Origin: Ecdyonurus torrentis
Lineage: Eukaryota > Arthropoda > Insecta > Ephemeroptera > Heptageniidae
DNA: 64,000 nucleotides
Assembly (NCBI GenBank): GCA_949318235.1
Contig: OX439134.1
Span: 20,767,803-20,831,802, forward strand
Direction: 5' to 3'
Positions 24,372-36,963 of the stretch are shown here, piece after piece. Position 1 is the stretch's first letter, and each line of letters begins with the position of its first letter. The notes under the pieces were generated by a model. It did no database searches, was not told the origin of the DNA, and saw only the letters and a list, made by a program, of their open reading frames with translations. The position numbers and the translations under genes were made by a program.

Positions 24372-25655
24372 CATGTACGCAAGGGTCATTTCTACAGATG
24401 TTTGTACGTGAATTTCTCTCTTTTATAATACAAGTGAGTCCATGATCTTTGCGTATGAAGTGTCTGGTTGTTGTGCAAAGGGAATCTACGAATTATGGCG
24501 CATAGTCGCATGGCAAGGCAGGCTTTGGTTCCTGCACATCGCTTGTGTGCAGCGCAGCAATCGTTAAGGACAATTCATATGTTGAGAAAAGACATAGAAG
24601 TAGCATACGTCCGACCACTACGGTCATGCGGACGACAAGTTCCTGGTAGACTTTCGATATATGTTCCTCTCTTTAATCATTCCAATGCTCGGACACTCAA
24701 AACATTGCATTCTGCCTGGAAGGTTAAAGAGATGTTATTCAAGCCCTATCGTCTTCTGTTGTTGACGTTGTAGGATACATATTAAGGACTATAGTCAAGA
24801 TCCAAATAGTCTGGTGTTCTACGTATAACCTCGGCAACTCCCTATCAATAGCACCCACGATGGTGCTTGGTACAGGCGGAGTAGGCAGACAATGTGTTGG
24901 ATGTGCCCCTAGGCCGGGTGGCCAGCGTCTCTCACAACGGATCATTACTGCATATATACGTCGATAATCCAGGAGCCTGGCCGGCAGCTAACAGCACCCA
25001 TAACGTCGGGGGACCTGCATTGGCAATGGTTACTATCATGTTAATTCTCTAATTTTTTTTTAAACAGGTGATGATTATTATAAAAGTCAACATTGTGAAA
25101 ACCAATGCGTATTTCCAGCTTTTGTGGTTGAAGAAAACAAATAATTTCAATGCATTGAACATAACTATAGCTGTAAGCCTGTAATAATCTAATTTTTAGC
25201 AGCTAGATTTAATGATATTCAGGAAATCAATAATGGCTTTCTTTAAATATTCTCATTCTTATTCAACTATCTAGAGATGCGAAATAAAAAAAAAAACATT
25301 TGTTTTTTTTAAAAAGTTTTTTTTGTCAACTCAAACTAAATGCAAAAATGCAATTCTTTCCATATTTACGTTTCTAAAAGATATATTAATACTTAATAGT
25401 ACTAAAATAATAAAGAAGTGAAATTTATTTTCATATTTTAATAGATATTTAATAAAGCACTCCCCAAGTTATCTTTATATTGTCGGATAATTGCATTTTT
25501 AATGTTGTGCTTATTATTTTTCCTGAAAGTTCTTACAAACACCATCTCTCTCTTTGCATCAGTATAGGTTTAATCTATGGGTTTTAATTAATATAATGAT
25601 GAAGCATAACCGGTCATTTTGTGTCATGATGGTTTTATTATTATTATTTCCCATA
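24372..25655 (+). repeat. Dispersed repeat with conserved 101-codon frame, copy 2
   Basis: Uninterrupted copy. The frame at 24468-24773 is the same as at 9397-9702, and the overlapping minus frame is at 24739-24945. The AT-rich tail runs through CAATAATGGCTTTCTTTAAA and ATTGTCGGATAATTGC to CATAACCGGTCATTTTGTG. No target duplication is obvious, so the mode of dispersal is unknown. Confidence 0.8.
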
Positions 25656-25695
25656 TTTCTAATATTTTTCCTTAATAAAATAAATATATATATGC

Positions 25696-26195
25696 TAGCT
25701 TCCAGAAGCGAATTCGCACTGGAAGCGGAAAATATGCTCCAAATGCGTTGGGACCACGTATGAGGCTTCGTGATCCGGAATTTGTGTTGGGAGCATGGCT
25801 AATTTAATCCTAACGTGGTGAGATCAAGTTAAAAATTTTCAACGTGACGGGATTAAATTTGAAATCCTATGACGCGTTTGGCACATGTAAACTTGTTGCC
25901 AATGCGTTGGGAAACAAATTAAAACTTCACAACGCGTTTCGGCACAATAATATTATTATTTGAATAAAATATATATCACAAAATAAATAATAATAATAAT
26001 AAAAAACAAACGATAATTAGATCAATATAAAATGTCTTTATTTTTATAGCAAAACTATTATTTTATTTAATAAAATAATCCAAACTTGAATAATAACCAT
26101 TTTTCTCAACTTAAATATTTGCCAAGGTATCTTATGTTACAGAAAAGGAGAGAAAAGAGAGAGAGAGAACACGCCTTATTTTAAACTGATTTTAT
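25696..26195. mobile_element. (TA)n-associated palindromic element, copy 2 (right part missing)
   Basis: It begins TAGCTTCCAGAAGCGAATTC and follows copy 1 (21127-) to TTTAAACTGATTTTA, where it stops at an (ATAG)n array. The second arm is missing, so this copy is a deletion derivative or was recombined away. Confidence 0.8.
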
Positions 26196-27645
<1,450 letters not shown>

Positions 27646-27769
27646 AATTACACATTTGGGTAATTTAAATATACTTAGCAGAGCTTTTCAATAGTTTGAA
27701 TTAGGTTTCAAGTATGCAAGAAAAATAGTAATAAAAAAGTGGATTTTACAACAAAATGTAAAAGAGAAT

Positions 27770-27960
27770 AAATTACGTAATTTATACTACATATATGTCA
27801 ATATAGCATAAAATATGTTAAAATATAACAGCATAAATAATTATGCTGTACAAGATAATAATTATGTCTTGTAGCAAAGTTATTATGTAGTATATAGCAC
27901 ATTTTTATGTTGTATTTTATTGAACATATATCTTGTGCTGGAATTTAGCTTTAGCATAAA
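27770..27960. mobile_element. 'ACGTAATTTATGC' MITE, diverged copy
   Basis: AAATTACGTAATTTATAC at the left and TTGTGCTGGAATTTAGC at the right, with AATTATGCTGTACAAGAT inside. Relatives are 29895-31070 (split), 31372-31556, 41779-41934 and 49143-49372. Confidence 0.6.
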
Positions 27961-28032
27961 TATCACCTAGCCGGTACTTTTATTCGTGAAGAAAAGAGTA
28001 AAAAATTATTTATATTATATTTATTTGTCCTA

Positions 28033-29817
28033 TTCTGAGCCAACGAAGCTGAAGGTAACGTAAGGCATCGACTGCGAATTTCGTTCGTCTTTTCCGAATT
28101 TGCCCGATCGACGAGATCTATTTCCGGTAAAATTTCATTTTTTCCAAAAAAAATTACACACGATAATATTTTCCCGCCATCAAAACGTGAAAAATACCGG
28201 AAATAAAGATTTAAATCTTGCAGCAGACGCACGAAATGCGCAGTTGATGCCTTACGTTATCTTTAGCTTCGTTAAGGGGCGGATCCAGGGGGGGAGGGGG
28301 GCTAAGGGGGCTGAAGCCCCCCCCCCCGAAATTTGTGCCGAGATATAAATTTTATACGCACTAAAAAAAGTTTAAAAATAAAGAAAAAAAATTAAACTAA
28401 TTTTAAGAAACATATATATTATATATATATATAAAATATATATATATATATATATTAATTCAGATTGCTTCATTTTTAAGTCTAAATTTAAAAAATTTCT
28501 TTTCCATACTCCGAGATTATCTTCAATATCATTAATCCAGAAATCATAACTTTTTATTAAAATTTCGTACGAGTGCAGTGTGCAGTGATCATGCGCATTT
28601 ATTTTTTAAACTATATACATAATATACTGTAAGTACATATCATATGAATAATATGATCATTGATCACTGAAAAACAGTCAATATATTTTTTTTGAAGACC
28701 TAGAAACGTGGGTAATTTTTGGCCAAGACTCCATAAACTCTTATGGTTCAATTTATGTACTATTGCGGAACTGCTATTTTATACTATCAAAAATACCACT
28801 CAAATTTCGTACCAAAGAGTCTTACCCCTCCCTTATAAGTTCATATTTTGTTAAATAATTCTATTGTACCTACAATGTTTAATTTCATCGTTACTTTTTT
28901 ATTCATAACAGTTTACTATCGAAAATCAAGAAAGCGGCCGGAAAAAAATTGACTTTTGTTTTTAATAATTTTTACACTACGTATCAAAGCAAATGAAAAT
29001 GTTTACTTTGAAACAAAAATAATATTTTTATTATTTTTTTTTTATGTAGGCATTATATTTAAATGTTTTGAATCTCAGGTTAAAAAATTATATGTAAATC
29101 GACTTTAAGATTTTGACAAAATAAATTGCACTCAAATTTTTATACTATAAAAAAATGCTTACTTTTTGAGAGGAATTAACTCGAGTTAATAACTATGTCT
29201 AACATAATTAAATATGTTGCAACACTGAAATACATCATATCATATCATAACCATTCTTCAACCAAATTTAAAATTTTCGCTGCCTTCCCGAGAGATTAGC
29301 TTAGGTATATAATTTTTTTTAATACATAAATTTTTGACGAATTTATAATATATAGAATATAATTTGTTTGTTTTTTATTATAATACCCCACATGTAATAT
29401 TTTTTTAGTTTTTTTTTTTTTTTTTTTTAGTGTAAAAAAATTCATTTGTTGAGTGTAATCATTTCAAGAAAGTAACTAAAATTAATTACTTTAATAAATA
29501 AAAAAATATGTAACCCTGTCCTCTACTACAGATATTTTATCGAGCAGTTAAGTCCTAATTTTTATTTAAAAATTCAACATTTTGGTTAAAAAAATTCAAA
29601 ATTTGCTTTTCAGAATTTCCATAGTAAGTTTTGCCAAGTATACTAATTTTGCGTTTTTTTTTCAAAAAGGGGCGTGGCCCGAAAAAATTTTCGCTGGCGA
29701 CGCTATTTCTCTCCCCCCCCCCCCCCCCCCCCCCGGGGTGAAGTAGCTTCACTATCTGTCTTCAGCCCCCTCCGAAAATAATTCCTGCATCCGCCCCTAG
29801 CTTCGTTGTTCAGAGCA
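28033..29817. mobile_element. MITE with 'AACGAAGCT' arms, split near its right end by a hAT MITE
   Basis: Left arm TTCTGAGCCAACGAAGCTG...GTAACGTAAGGCATCGACTG (28033-28080). Right arm CAGTTGATGCCTTACGTTAT...AGCTTCGTT (28240-28273), continued after the insertion as GTTCAGAG. Without the insert it is only about 250 bases. Confidence 0.65.
28274..29799. mobile_element. hAT-type non-autonomous element, 1.53 kb
   Basis: The same end family as 7882-8746 (AGGGGCGGATCCAGG / TGCATCCGCCCCT). A perfect 8-bp duplication GCTTCGTT is at 28266-28273 and 29800-29807. G-runs at the left and a long C-run (29714-29734) at the right lie just inside the ends. No transposase is seen, and the 65-codon minus frame at 29555-29752 is spurious. 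Confidence 0.9.
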
Positions 29818-29941
29818 TGGTTGTTAATTAAGTCAGTATGGCATTTCCATATTGAAGCGCATTCAGCATGACGTCATGTGCCCTGAGAAAATAAATGATT
29901 TAATTTATGCTGCATTTATGAACGTTAATAAAATAGAACAA

Positions 29942-30940
29942 CCCAGGTACCAGAAAGTTTTCCGTGGGAACTCGGCAATCTTTGGGCAAAGATTGGGAAA
30001 TGCCCAAACCTTTCCTTGACATTGCCCAAAATTTTATTTGGCACAAAAATTAAAAATATATTTAAATTTAGGTTCGTTTCCTAAACCTTGCCCAAAGTTT
30101 TCCCTACATAGCTTCCCAAAAGTTTTCCTGACTCTTTCCGGAGTAAGAAAAAAATATTTTATACAATATAATTAAGATATATCAACACAACTACATGTTT
30201 CTTATCAAAATGTTTTGTTATATATTACATAAATAACGTAATTACATAAACTTTCCTAAGCCTTTCCCAAACTTGTCCCACTTCCTGAATTGTTCCCGAT
30301 GCTTATTCCGATAAAATATTTGTGTAAAAATTATAAATTTAATAAAATTTTACCTTATTTATTAATTATAAATGCTAATTATATAATATATCCTATGTAT
30401 ATATATTTATTGTTTATTTCTAAAATGGATGCAAACGATCTAAGATAAATTGTAAATATAAATATAAATTAATGTTTTACAGCTATATTTCTTAAGAGCT
30501 TCGCTGGCAGAATTGGTTAAAGCGAGTACTTCTAATCTCAGGGTCTTGGGTTCGAATCCCACCGTGGTAATTTTTTAAACCCTTTTTACATAATTTTTCT
30601 GTTATTTATACATAGAAATCAATAAACTAACACAAAAAATAATTTTTTTCATGCAAATTACGTATGCTAATTAGCGCCTCCTTTCCCAAAGCTTTCCCAA
30701 CCCTTCCGGACACAAAAATGTGATGGGAAGTTGATTTTCTATTCATAATAAGAGCAAGGAGCACAAATGACAAAAAGAAATATTTTAAAGTATTTCCAAG
30801 GCATGCCTCTGAAGCTTTCCGGAAATCCTTTCCCAATTGCGGACATTAGGCAATAATTTCGGAAAGGATTTTGGGAATGCCCAGGGAAAGATTCAGGCTT
30901 GCCTAGGGCTTTCGGAAAGAAAAGCTTTCTGGTACCTGGG
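29942..30940. mobile_element. 1-kb element with CCCAGGTACCAGAAAG ends
   Basis: The ends are CCCAGGTACCAGAAAGTTTT and AAAGCTTTCTGGTACCTGGG. The subterminal parts are strewn with CTTTCCC/GGGAAAG and TGCCCAAA words in both orientations. A possible duplication is AACGTTAAT (29921-29929) against AACGTCAAT (30941-30949), but 12 unexplained bases precede the left end. It contains the tRNA-like block at 30498-30576. The 69-codon minus frames are not supported. Confidence 0.75.
30498..30576 (+). pseudogene. tRNA-like sequence (Arg-UCU-like), inside a transposable element
   Basis: A-box-like TGGCAGAATTGG (30505-30516), an anticodon region ACTTCTAAT as in tRNA-Arg(UCU), and a perfect B box GGTTCGAATCC (30549-30559). 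It is followed by TTTTTT, a Pol III stop. The 5' and 3' acceptor strands do not pair, so it is unlikely to be a working tRNA. A SINE head or captured tRNA relic is more likely. Confidence 0.5.
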
Positions 30941-31150
30941 AACGTCAATATATTATGCTATACAACATAATATATATGCTATATAAACATAGTTATTATG
31001 CAATATAGCATAATTCATGCTGTATTGAACAAATTGTGCTGGAAATGGGCTAGCAGTATTGTTACATATTAAATTTTGGTCCGTGTGTCCCCTACGCCCT
31101 ATGGGACTACAATATACAAAGTTCAGTGCGATGTATTTGAAAATTAAAGT

Positions 31151-31302
31151 TCAGTCCACATTCAGTTGTCTAAAAGAGCCCTCAAGTCCAAATAAATCTT
31201 GTTGAGTCTTGGGACGTCCAGGACGTTTACTTTCGTCCACTTTGAAGTCAGCCTCGGCCAGGAACCAGTCGTGGTACGTCTCCAGTCTGGCAACCCAAGC
31301 GT
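31151..31302 (-). CDS. CRAL-TRIO family protein, last exon (gene on minus strand)
   Basis: The acceptor GTTGACAG precedes ACGCTTGGG. The exon opens in phase 1 and encodes AWVARLETYHDWFLAEAD, then RPGRPKTQQDLFGLEGSFRQ and LNVD before TGA (31151-31153). The RPGKPK...FG.EGSFRKL.(I/V)D tail is a hallmark of CRAL-TRIO lipid-binding proteins (alpha-TTP/clavesin-like, abundant in arthropods), which carry small hydrophobic ligands. The phase matches the donor of the exons at 32106 (minus) and 43722 (plus). This exon is intact although its upstream neighbours are damaged. It could serve a gene that recently died, or have been retained by chance. Confidence 0.8.
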
Positions 31303-31371
31303 CTGTCAACAATTTTTATGAAGTCATAGCAACGGTCTTATATGAACGAACTATATTCACGGGAAGGGTAA

Positions 31372-31556
31372 ATAACGTAATTTATGCTGCATTTATGTAA
31401 ATACAGCATAAATAATGCTAAAATGTAACAATATAAGTAATTATGCTGTACAACATAATATTTATGATATAACATAAATATTATGCAATATAGCATAATA
31501 TTTATACTGTATTGAACAAATTGTGCTGAAAATGAGCTAGCATAATTATTACATAA
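31372..31556. mobile_element. 'ACGTAATTTATGC' MITE, compact copy
   Basis: From AATAACGTAATTTATGCTGC to GTGCTGAAAATGAGCTAGC, with internal AATTATGCTGTACAACAT. It lies in the last intron of the minus-strand CRAL-TRIO gene. Confidence 0.7.
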
Positions 31557-32015
31557 TTATTTTTGTTCGCGTTTAAAGTGAATCTATGCATTCTAAATGC
31601 ATGCATTTCTTAATGAAAAGTCATCATTATAATTCAAATACGTTACAAAACTTAAAATAACGTCCATTGCAAGTACTCCACTGTTGCAAGAATAAATCGA
31701 GTCGAGTTTCTAAATTTTGAGTTACTTACATATTTTAATTAATTTTTGAACGTGGTGAAATGACGTCACGACCTATGCTCACATGTTTAAGTTTTCCTGC
31801 ATGACTGTGGCTTTCAAAAATATAATTAAAAATTCTGCATGAGCTCAAAAATTATACATCTACATATCTATCGATTCAGGACAATGTCCTCTTTTAGAAT
31901 AAGAAATAAATATTTGTTTTTTGTTTTTTAAAGAATTTTTAAAGAAACTATAATTATACTATAGTGTATCTGAGTCTGCATGGGATATCTTTCTAATTTT
32001 TACATTTTTTCAAAT

Positions 32016-32048
<33 letters not shown>

Positions 32049-32105
32049 GTCGTTATAAGTTATAAGATGTTTTTAAATATATGAGGAACAGCAGTTGGTG
32101 CATAC

Positions 32106-32212
32106 CGTTGATATCCTTGATGTTTCACGCCTTGCCTCCGTATTCAGTGGGCAAAATTTCATGTGAAATATGTTGATAAAGTGCCTCCCAGTTTTCTCCA
32201 TGCATGTGCATG
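32106..32212 (-). pseudogene. CRAL-TRIO family, penultimate exon, broken
   Basis: It reads MHGENWEALYQHI then ILPTEYGGKA, a TGA stop, and NIKDIN before a good donor (G|GTATGC). It aligns residue for residue with the plus-strand exon at 43617-43722 (MHGSDMTSLYKQVP...LLPHEYGGTVG). The TGA stands where Gly should be. Upstream, CATGCA microsatellite sequence replaces the acceptor: no AG is found where one is expected. HG and the P.EYGG motif belong to the CRAL-TRIO C-terminal lobe. Confidence 0.82.
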
Positions 32213-32552
32213 TGCATGCATGTGCAAATAAATGCCAAGTGTTCATATCATATGTATTAAGTAATTTAAGTTATATATTTTTAATGTCGTAGCCTCAAGT
32301 CCCTAGAAAATTCTTAAAGGCATAGACCACAGAAAAACATAAGCATTTATATCACAATATACTTTTACAAAATAACTATCATAATATACAAATTAAAATA
32401 ATATGCAAATAAATATTGTTGACATATACTTTAATTGATGAATTTTCACTTTTCATCTCGTCAAGTTATTTAAATTTAGCAAAGCAACAGATGAGTATAT
32501 CAACACGTTGGCTTGTTTTTCAATTAAATAAATAAATAATAAAACAACTTGC

Positions 32553-32664
32553 CCGCTTTTTGATTTTCTTCTTTGCAAAAGATTTAAAAAATTGAACATG
32601 GTTTCGAATATTGATGGGGTGTTGATATAGTGCAGTCTCTTGGGACGAAATGGATATATGTGTC
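32553..32664 (-). pseudogene. CRAL-TRIO family, internal exon, frameshifted
   Basis: The acceptor TTCTAG precedes GACACATAT. Residues FRPKRLHYINTPSIFETMFN, then FKSFAKKKIKKR in another frame, match the IKGIHFINTP..F..(V/M)..FKPFL.(E/K)K region of CRAL-TRIO domains. Two lesions are visible: two extra bases in the TATAT near the start and one base missing in the T-run before FKSF. The 3' border would be a GC donor (GCAAGT). The neighbour downstream is the broken exon at 32106-32212. Confidence 0.78.
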
Positions 32665-32726
32665 CTAGAACATAATATGTTATAAATAAATATTTCTTTG
32701 CTTGCTATAGTGTTAATTGTGCTACA

Positions 32727-33066
32727 CCAATCAATAGTCTTAGTCAGCACATTATTGTCTTATCGACAGGTAAAGGCTTTCCAATAAATAGAAACAGCAC
32801 ATACACATTCATACACAGCCCGGCATTCACTATAACAGCCTTAAGAAACCGTGGAAATAACATCTAGACAGGCTGGTCGGTGCAATCACATCAATCATGC
32901 ACCTCCAGAATACTGTTGGTCGTCATGGAATGCATTTAAACATACATCGTGCAACGTGTTGTGCTCTCACACTTGACGTACGCACCCAGCAGTGGCTCGA
33001 ACCTATACTTGGTGAGGAGTACACAGTTACGAGTAAGCTGCCTTTACCACTCGGACATACCAGCTC
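32727..33066 (-). mobile_element. tRNA-derived SINE, copy 2
   Basis: Reverse complement of the SINE at 52506-52850. It has a head GAGCTGGTATGTCCGAGTGG (A box), a B box AGGTTCGAGCC, then a body with GTGCGTACGTCAAGTGTGAG and CGTTGCACGATGTATGTTT. It lies in an intron of the minus-strand CRAL-TRIO pseudogene. The 75-codon plus frame at 32897-33124 is a shadow. Confidence 0.82.
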
Positions 33067-33254
33067 GGTGTTTGTCCCATATACAATTATAATTAAAGAG
33101 AAAGTTAATGGTATGCCTCAATAAAAATTTAAAATAATAAAAAAAAATGATGCAATAAGAACTCAAAATTTTCAGTAATACTGTATTAAAAAATGCCTCT
33201 TACAATAGAGTTAAGTAAAATACTAACCTAGAACAGAGTCATCATTTTTTTGCA

Positions 33255-33462
33255 CCCCCCCTGCTCAAAAATCCTGTACAAGATCTTGTTCAGGATCTTG
33301 CATGATCTTGTGCAAGATTTTTAATCTTGCCCCGCAAGATCTTGGCCAAAATCTTGCAAGATCTTGCACGGGTTCCTGCAAGATCTTGCAAGCTCCTGCA
33401 AGAATTTTTTTTAAATATCTTGCGCAGGATCTTGCTCAGGATCCTGTGCAAGATTTATTAAT
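33255..33462. repeat. CAAGATCTTGC-type palindromic minisatellite, block 1
   Basis: Irregular iteration of 10-12-base words such as CAAGATCTTG, GCAGGATCTT and CAGGATCCTG, mixing both orientations because the core is self-complementary. The same array type is at 34085-34450. Confidence 0.85.
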
Positions 33463-34084
33463 TAAAATTTATAATAATTAAAAGCACTGAACACCTGTGG
33501 GGGATAACTTAAATCCTAAGATATGTTATAAAAAGCAATATTGATTTGTTTTTCATATTTTACAACGTTTAATTTAATTTTAAATTTGATTTCTTAATGT
33601 TGTACACCCATCTTAGTACTGGCCACGCTTGACGTTGCTTGACGTCGGTGATCGCGTAGAAGTTTCCTGGACCATTCTGCCATGACGACATATCTTGTAT
33701 AATATATGGATGAATGTTCTATTTATACTTTGATATTGCTATTGACGTTAAAACATGTTTTTCTAACATACTTTGCCCATTTCTACCCCAAAAATTCACC
33801 CCAGTGTAAATTAATTAAAAAATAGAAGAATTATAATTATTGAATGAAAATAATTGTAAAATATTAGGTTTTTTAGTTGTCAATTTACCATAAATTAGTA
33901 CTTTTTATTGAAAGAAATAGTTACCCTACCAACAATTTTAATAATTGTTTAAAAATTAATTTTTTTTTATTATTAAGGGTGGAAAAATTAGGGGTGCGTT
34001 TTATCCTGCTCAGGATAACACAAGATTCTCAACAAAAAATCTCAGGATACGCAAGATATTAAGATCTTGAACAGGATTTGCAAA
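33463..34084. other. Spacer between the two GATC-rich blocks
   Basis: AT-rich, with one denser patch on the minus strand (33605-33700, reads SSWQNGPGNFYAITDV) that I cannot assign. It may be a relic of the CRAL-TRIO gene or unrelated. Scattered GATCCTG words continue at 34009-34075. Confidence 0.35.
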
Positions 34085-34450
34085 AAAATATCTTTCACAA
34101 GACAAAATCAATTTGTCCTGCAGGATCTTGCAAGACCCCGTGCAAGATCATATAAGATCCTGTGCAAGATGTCCTGAACAGGACTTTTAATTTTTCTTGC
34201 AAGATCCTGTGCAAGATTTGCAGGATTTTGTGCAAGACATTCCCACTCAAGATCAAAAAATTTGTCTTGCAAGATCTTGCATGACCCCATGCAAGATTAT
34301 GCAGGATCCTGCAAGAAATTTGTCTTGCAATATCTAGCAGGATCTTGCAGGACCCCGTGCAAGATCTTGCAAGATCTTGTGCAGGATCTTGCAAGAAGCC
34401 AAATCTTGCAAGATCTTGCGGGGTCCTGCAAGATCCTGCGCAGGATTTTT
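34085..34450. repeat. CAAGATCTTGC-type palindromic minisatellite, block 2
   Basis: Dense variants of AAGATCTTGCA, AGGATCCTGC and AGACCCCGTGC on both strands. The four overlapping open frames of 60-145 codons in this block exist only because the units are stop-poor. Its right edge runs into a CRAL-TRIO exon. Confidence 0.9.
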
Positions 34451-34585
34451 GATTAGGGCCAGACTTGGCGTCATATGTGTAGCATTTGCTAGCGTCATTC
34501 CAGACACGTCTATCATAGACATGGATCCACATATCACCAACTCATCTACTTCGCGTACTAAGTAGTCCATCATCATCGTGTTTAA
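34443..34585 (-). pseudogene. CRAL-TRIO family, core-domain exon truncated by the minisatellite
   Basis: The acceptor GTTGTCAG precedes TTAAACACG. The frame reads MMMDYLVREVDELVICGSM, then MIDVSGMTLANATHM and TPSLALIK. It aligns with the intact plus-strand exon at 41611-41763 (MCVDVLMRESDNMMVGG, VFDLSG). This is the strand/helix core of the lipid pocket, where Gly and Asp-hydrophobic-Gly are conserved. Downstream the exon passes straight into CCTGCGCAGGATCTTGC repeats, so its donor is lost. Confidence 0.82.
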
Positions 34586-35156
34586 CTGACAACAAAATAT
34601 GACAACATATGTATATGTTTATCAGCATATAAATATTGTAAGGGTGTTTTTTTTTTATCATTTTATATAGGTCACCTAGTTCTGTATATTGAACAATTTA
34701 ACTATGTATTTATGCCCCCCTCCCCCCAACCCCCGAATACATAAGATACTAATGACAACTCAAAATTAAATAACTAAAATTTAGCAAATGTATACATATT
34801 TACGTAAGTTCTACGTAACCTACCTACTACTAGTAGTTTCTGAAGAAGAAGACAGACAATATATTATGTATAATTTTTTATATAATATATAGAGTCTTCG
34901 AAAACGTGAAACATTGTGTGTAAATAACATAGTAGTAATTTTTAAAATAGACTATGTGAATTGAGTGTTATTTAATATTATGTACATATATTTGACTATT
35001 TTTTTATTAGTGCGTTTTTTAAAATAGTGACAACAGCGAGTGTAAAGCCCAGTGTCTTCATATAGAAGGTGTTAGACAAAAATATTTTTCATCAAAGAAA
35101 ATTTCTTATCATCATGCAACCTCGCTCGAAATTTAACATTCCGAACGCTTCCTGTA
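34586..35156. other. AT-rich spacer
   Basis: A C-rich tract at 34716-34735 and otherwise no exon, RNA gene or repeat I can support. Confidence 0.5.
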
Positions 35157-36450
35157 CGCAAGGGTCATTTCTACAGATGTTTGTACGTGAATTTCTCTCT
35201 TTTATAATACATGTGAGTCCATGATCTTTGCGTATGAAGTGTCTGGTTGTTGTGCAAAGAGAATCTACGAATTATGGCGCATAGTCGCATGGCAAGGCAG
35301 GCTTTGGTTCCTGCACATCGCTTGTGTGCAGCGCAGCAATCGTTAAGGACAATTCATATGTTGAGAAAAGACATAGAAGTAGCATACGTCCGACCACTAC
35401 GGTCATGCGGACGACAAGTTCCTGGTAGACTTTCGATATATGTTCCTCTCTTTAATCATTCCAATGCTCGGACACTCAAAACATTGCATTCTGCCTGGAA
35501 GGTTAAAGAGATGTTATTCAAGCCCTATCGTCTTCTGTTGTTGACGTTGTAGGATACATATTAAGGACTATAGTCAAGATCCAAATAGTCTGGTGTTCTA
35601 CGTATAACCTCGGCAACTCCCTATCAACAGCACCCACGATGGTGCTTGGTACAGGCGGAGTAGGCAGACAATGTGTTGGATGTGCCCCTCGGCCGGGTGG
35701 CCAGCGTCTCTCACAACGGATCATTACTGCATATATACGTCGATAATCCAGGAGCCTGGCCGGCAGCTAACAGCACCCATAACGTCGGGGGACCTGCATT
35801 GGCAATGGTTACTATCATGTTAATTCTCTAATTTTTTTTTAAACAGGTGATGATTATTATAAAAGTCTACATTGTGAAAACCAATGCGTACTTCCAGCTT
35901 TTGTGGTTGAAGAAAACAAATAATTTCAATGCATTGGACTAATTAAACTACAGCTGTTTTAGCCATTTATAATCTAGTTTTTAGCAGCTATATTAAATTA
36001 TATTCAGGAAATCAATAATGGCTTTCTTTAAATATTCTCATTCTTATTCACCTATCTAGAGATGCGAAATAAAAAAAAAACTTTGTTTTTTTAAAAAAGT
36101 GTTTTTTTGTCAACTCAAACTAAATGCAAAAATGCAATTCTTTCCATATTTACGTTTCTAAAAGAAATTTTAATACCTAATAGTAATAAAATAATAAAGG
36201 AGTGAAGTTTATTTCCATATTTTAATAGATATTTAATAAAGCACTCCCTAAGTTATCTTTATATTGTCGGATAATTGCATTTTTAAAGTTATGCTTATTA
36301 TTTTTCTTGCAAAGTTCTTAACACAAACACCATCTCTCTCTTTGCATCAGTATAGGTTTATTCTATAGGTTATAATTAATATTATGATGAAGCATAACCG
36401 GTCATTTTGTGACATGAGGTGTTTATTATTATTATTTCCCATATTTCTAA
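35157..36450 (+). repeat. Dispersed repeat with conserved 101-codon frame, copy 3
   Basis: Nearly the same as copies 1 and 2. The frame at 35247-35552 differs from them by one residue (Gly to Glu at position 5). The minus frame 35518-35724 has two changes. The tail follows copy 2 to CATAACCGGTCATTTTGTG. The flanks are unrelated to those of the other copies, which sets the left edge at ACGCAAGGGTC. Confidence 0.8.
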
Positions 36451-36931
36451 ATTTGTGCTCAAATACTGATGTCTTAAAAATCATTAGTCTTCTTAACTTT
36501 TTACTATTAAAAATCAACAGTTTTTGAAATAATTATCTCTAAGAAAAAAGAATTAAAGTTTAAAGAATTAAATATAATTAAAATAATAAATTAATTAAGC
36601 GAGAAGCGAGGGATATGTCTAACAAAAATTTAGAAATAATTTCCAATTTTAAATTACAATTATATATAAATAATTGATGATTTGTATATAAAGAGATAAA
36701 TGAGAAATATATTAAATATATCAATTATTAAATTGTTTACTTAATTACATATTCCAAATAGGCAGATACATTTTAGATTCCTGCATGTCTATGTTTAATG
36801 GATTATATTAAATTTTTATAATCAATGAATTAAGGAATCAAAAAATCAATATAATGATCATTGAGTATTGCAATTAGTAAATCAATCGCAATCAATTGCT
36901 AATCAAGAAATCAACAATAAATAAACTACTG

Positions 36932-36963
<32 letters not shown>

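Larger units (their letters stand above)
29895..31070. mobile_element. 'ACGTAATTTATGC' MITE split by a 1-kb element
   Basis: The left part ends at AATTTATGCTGCATTTATG. The right part resumes with ATTATGCTATACAACATAAT and GAACAAATTGTGCTGGAAATG. The closest unsplit copy is 31372-31556. Confidence 0.65.

Noticed and set aside
33255..34450. CRISPR-like alternation of repeats
   Set aside because: Units are contiguous, palindromic and irregular, with no unique spacers, and the genome is clearly animal.
34095..34576. Overlapping frames of 60-145 codons on both strands
   Set aside because: Created by the GATCTTGC minisatellite. Only the edge (34443-34585 minus) has real CRAL-TRIO similarity.
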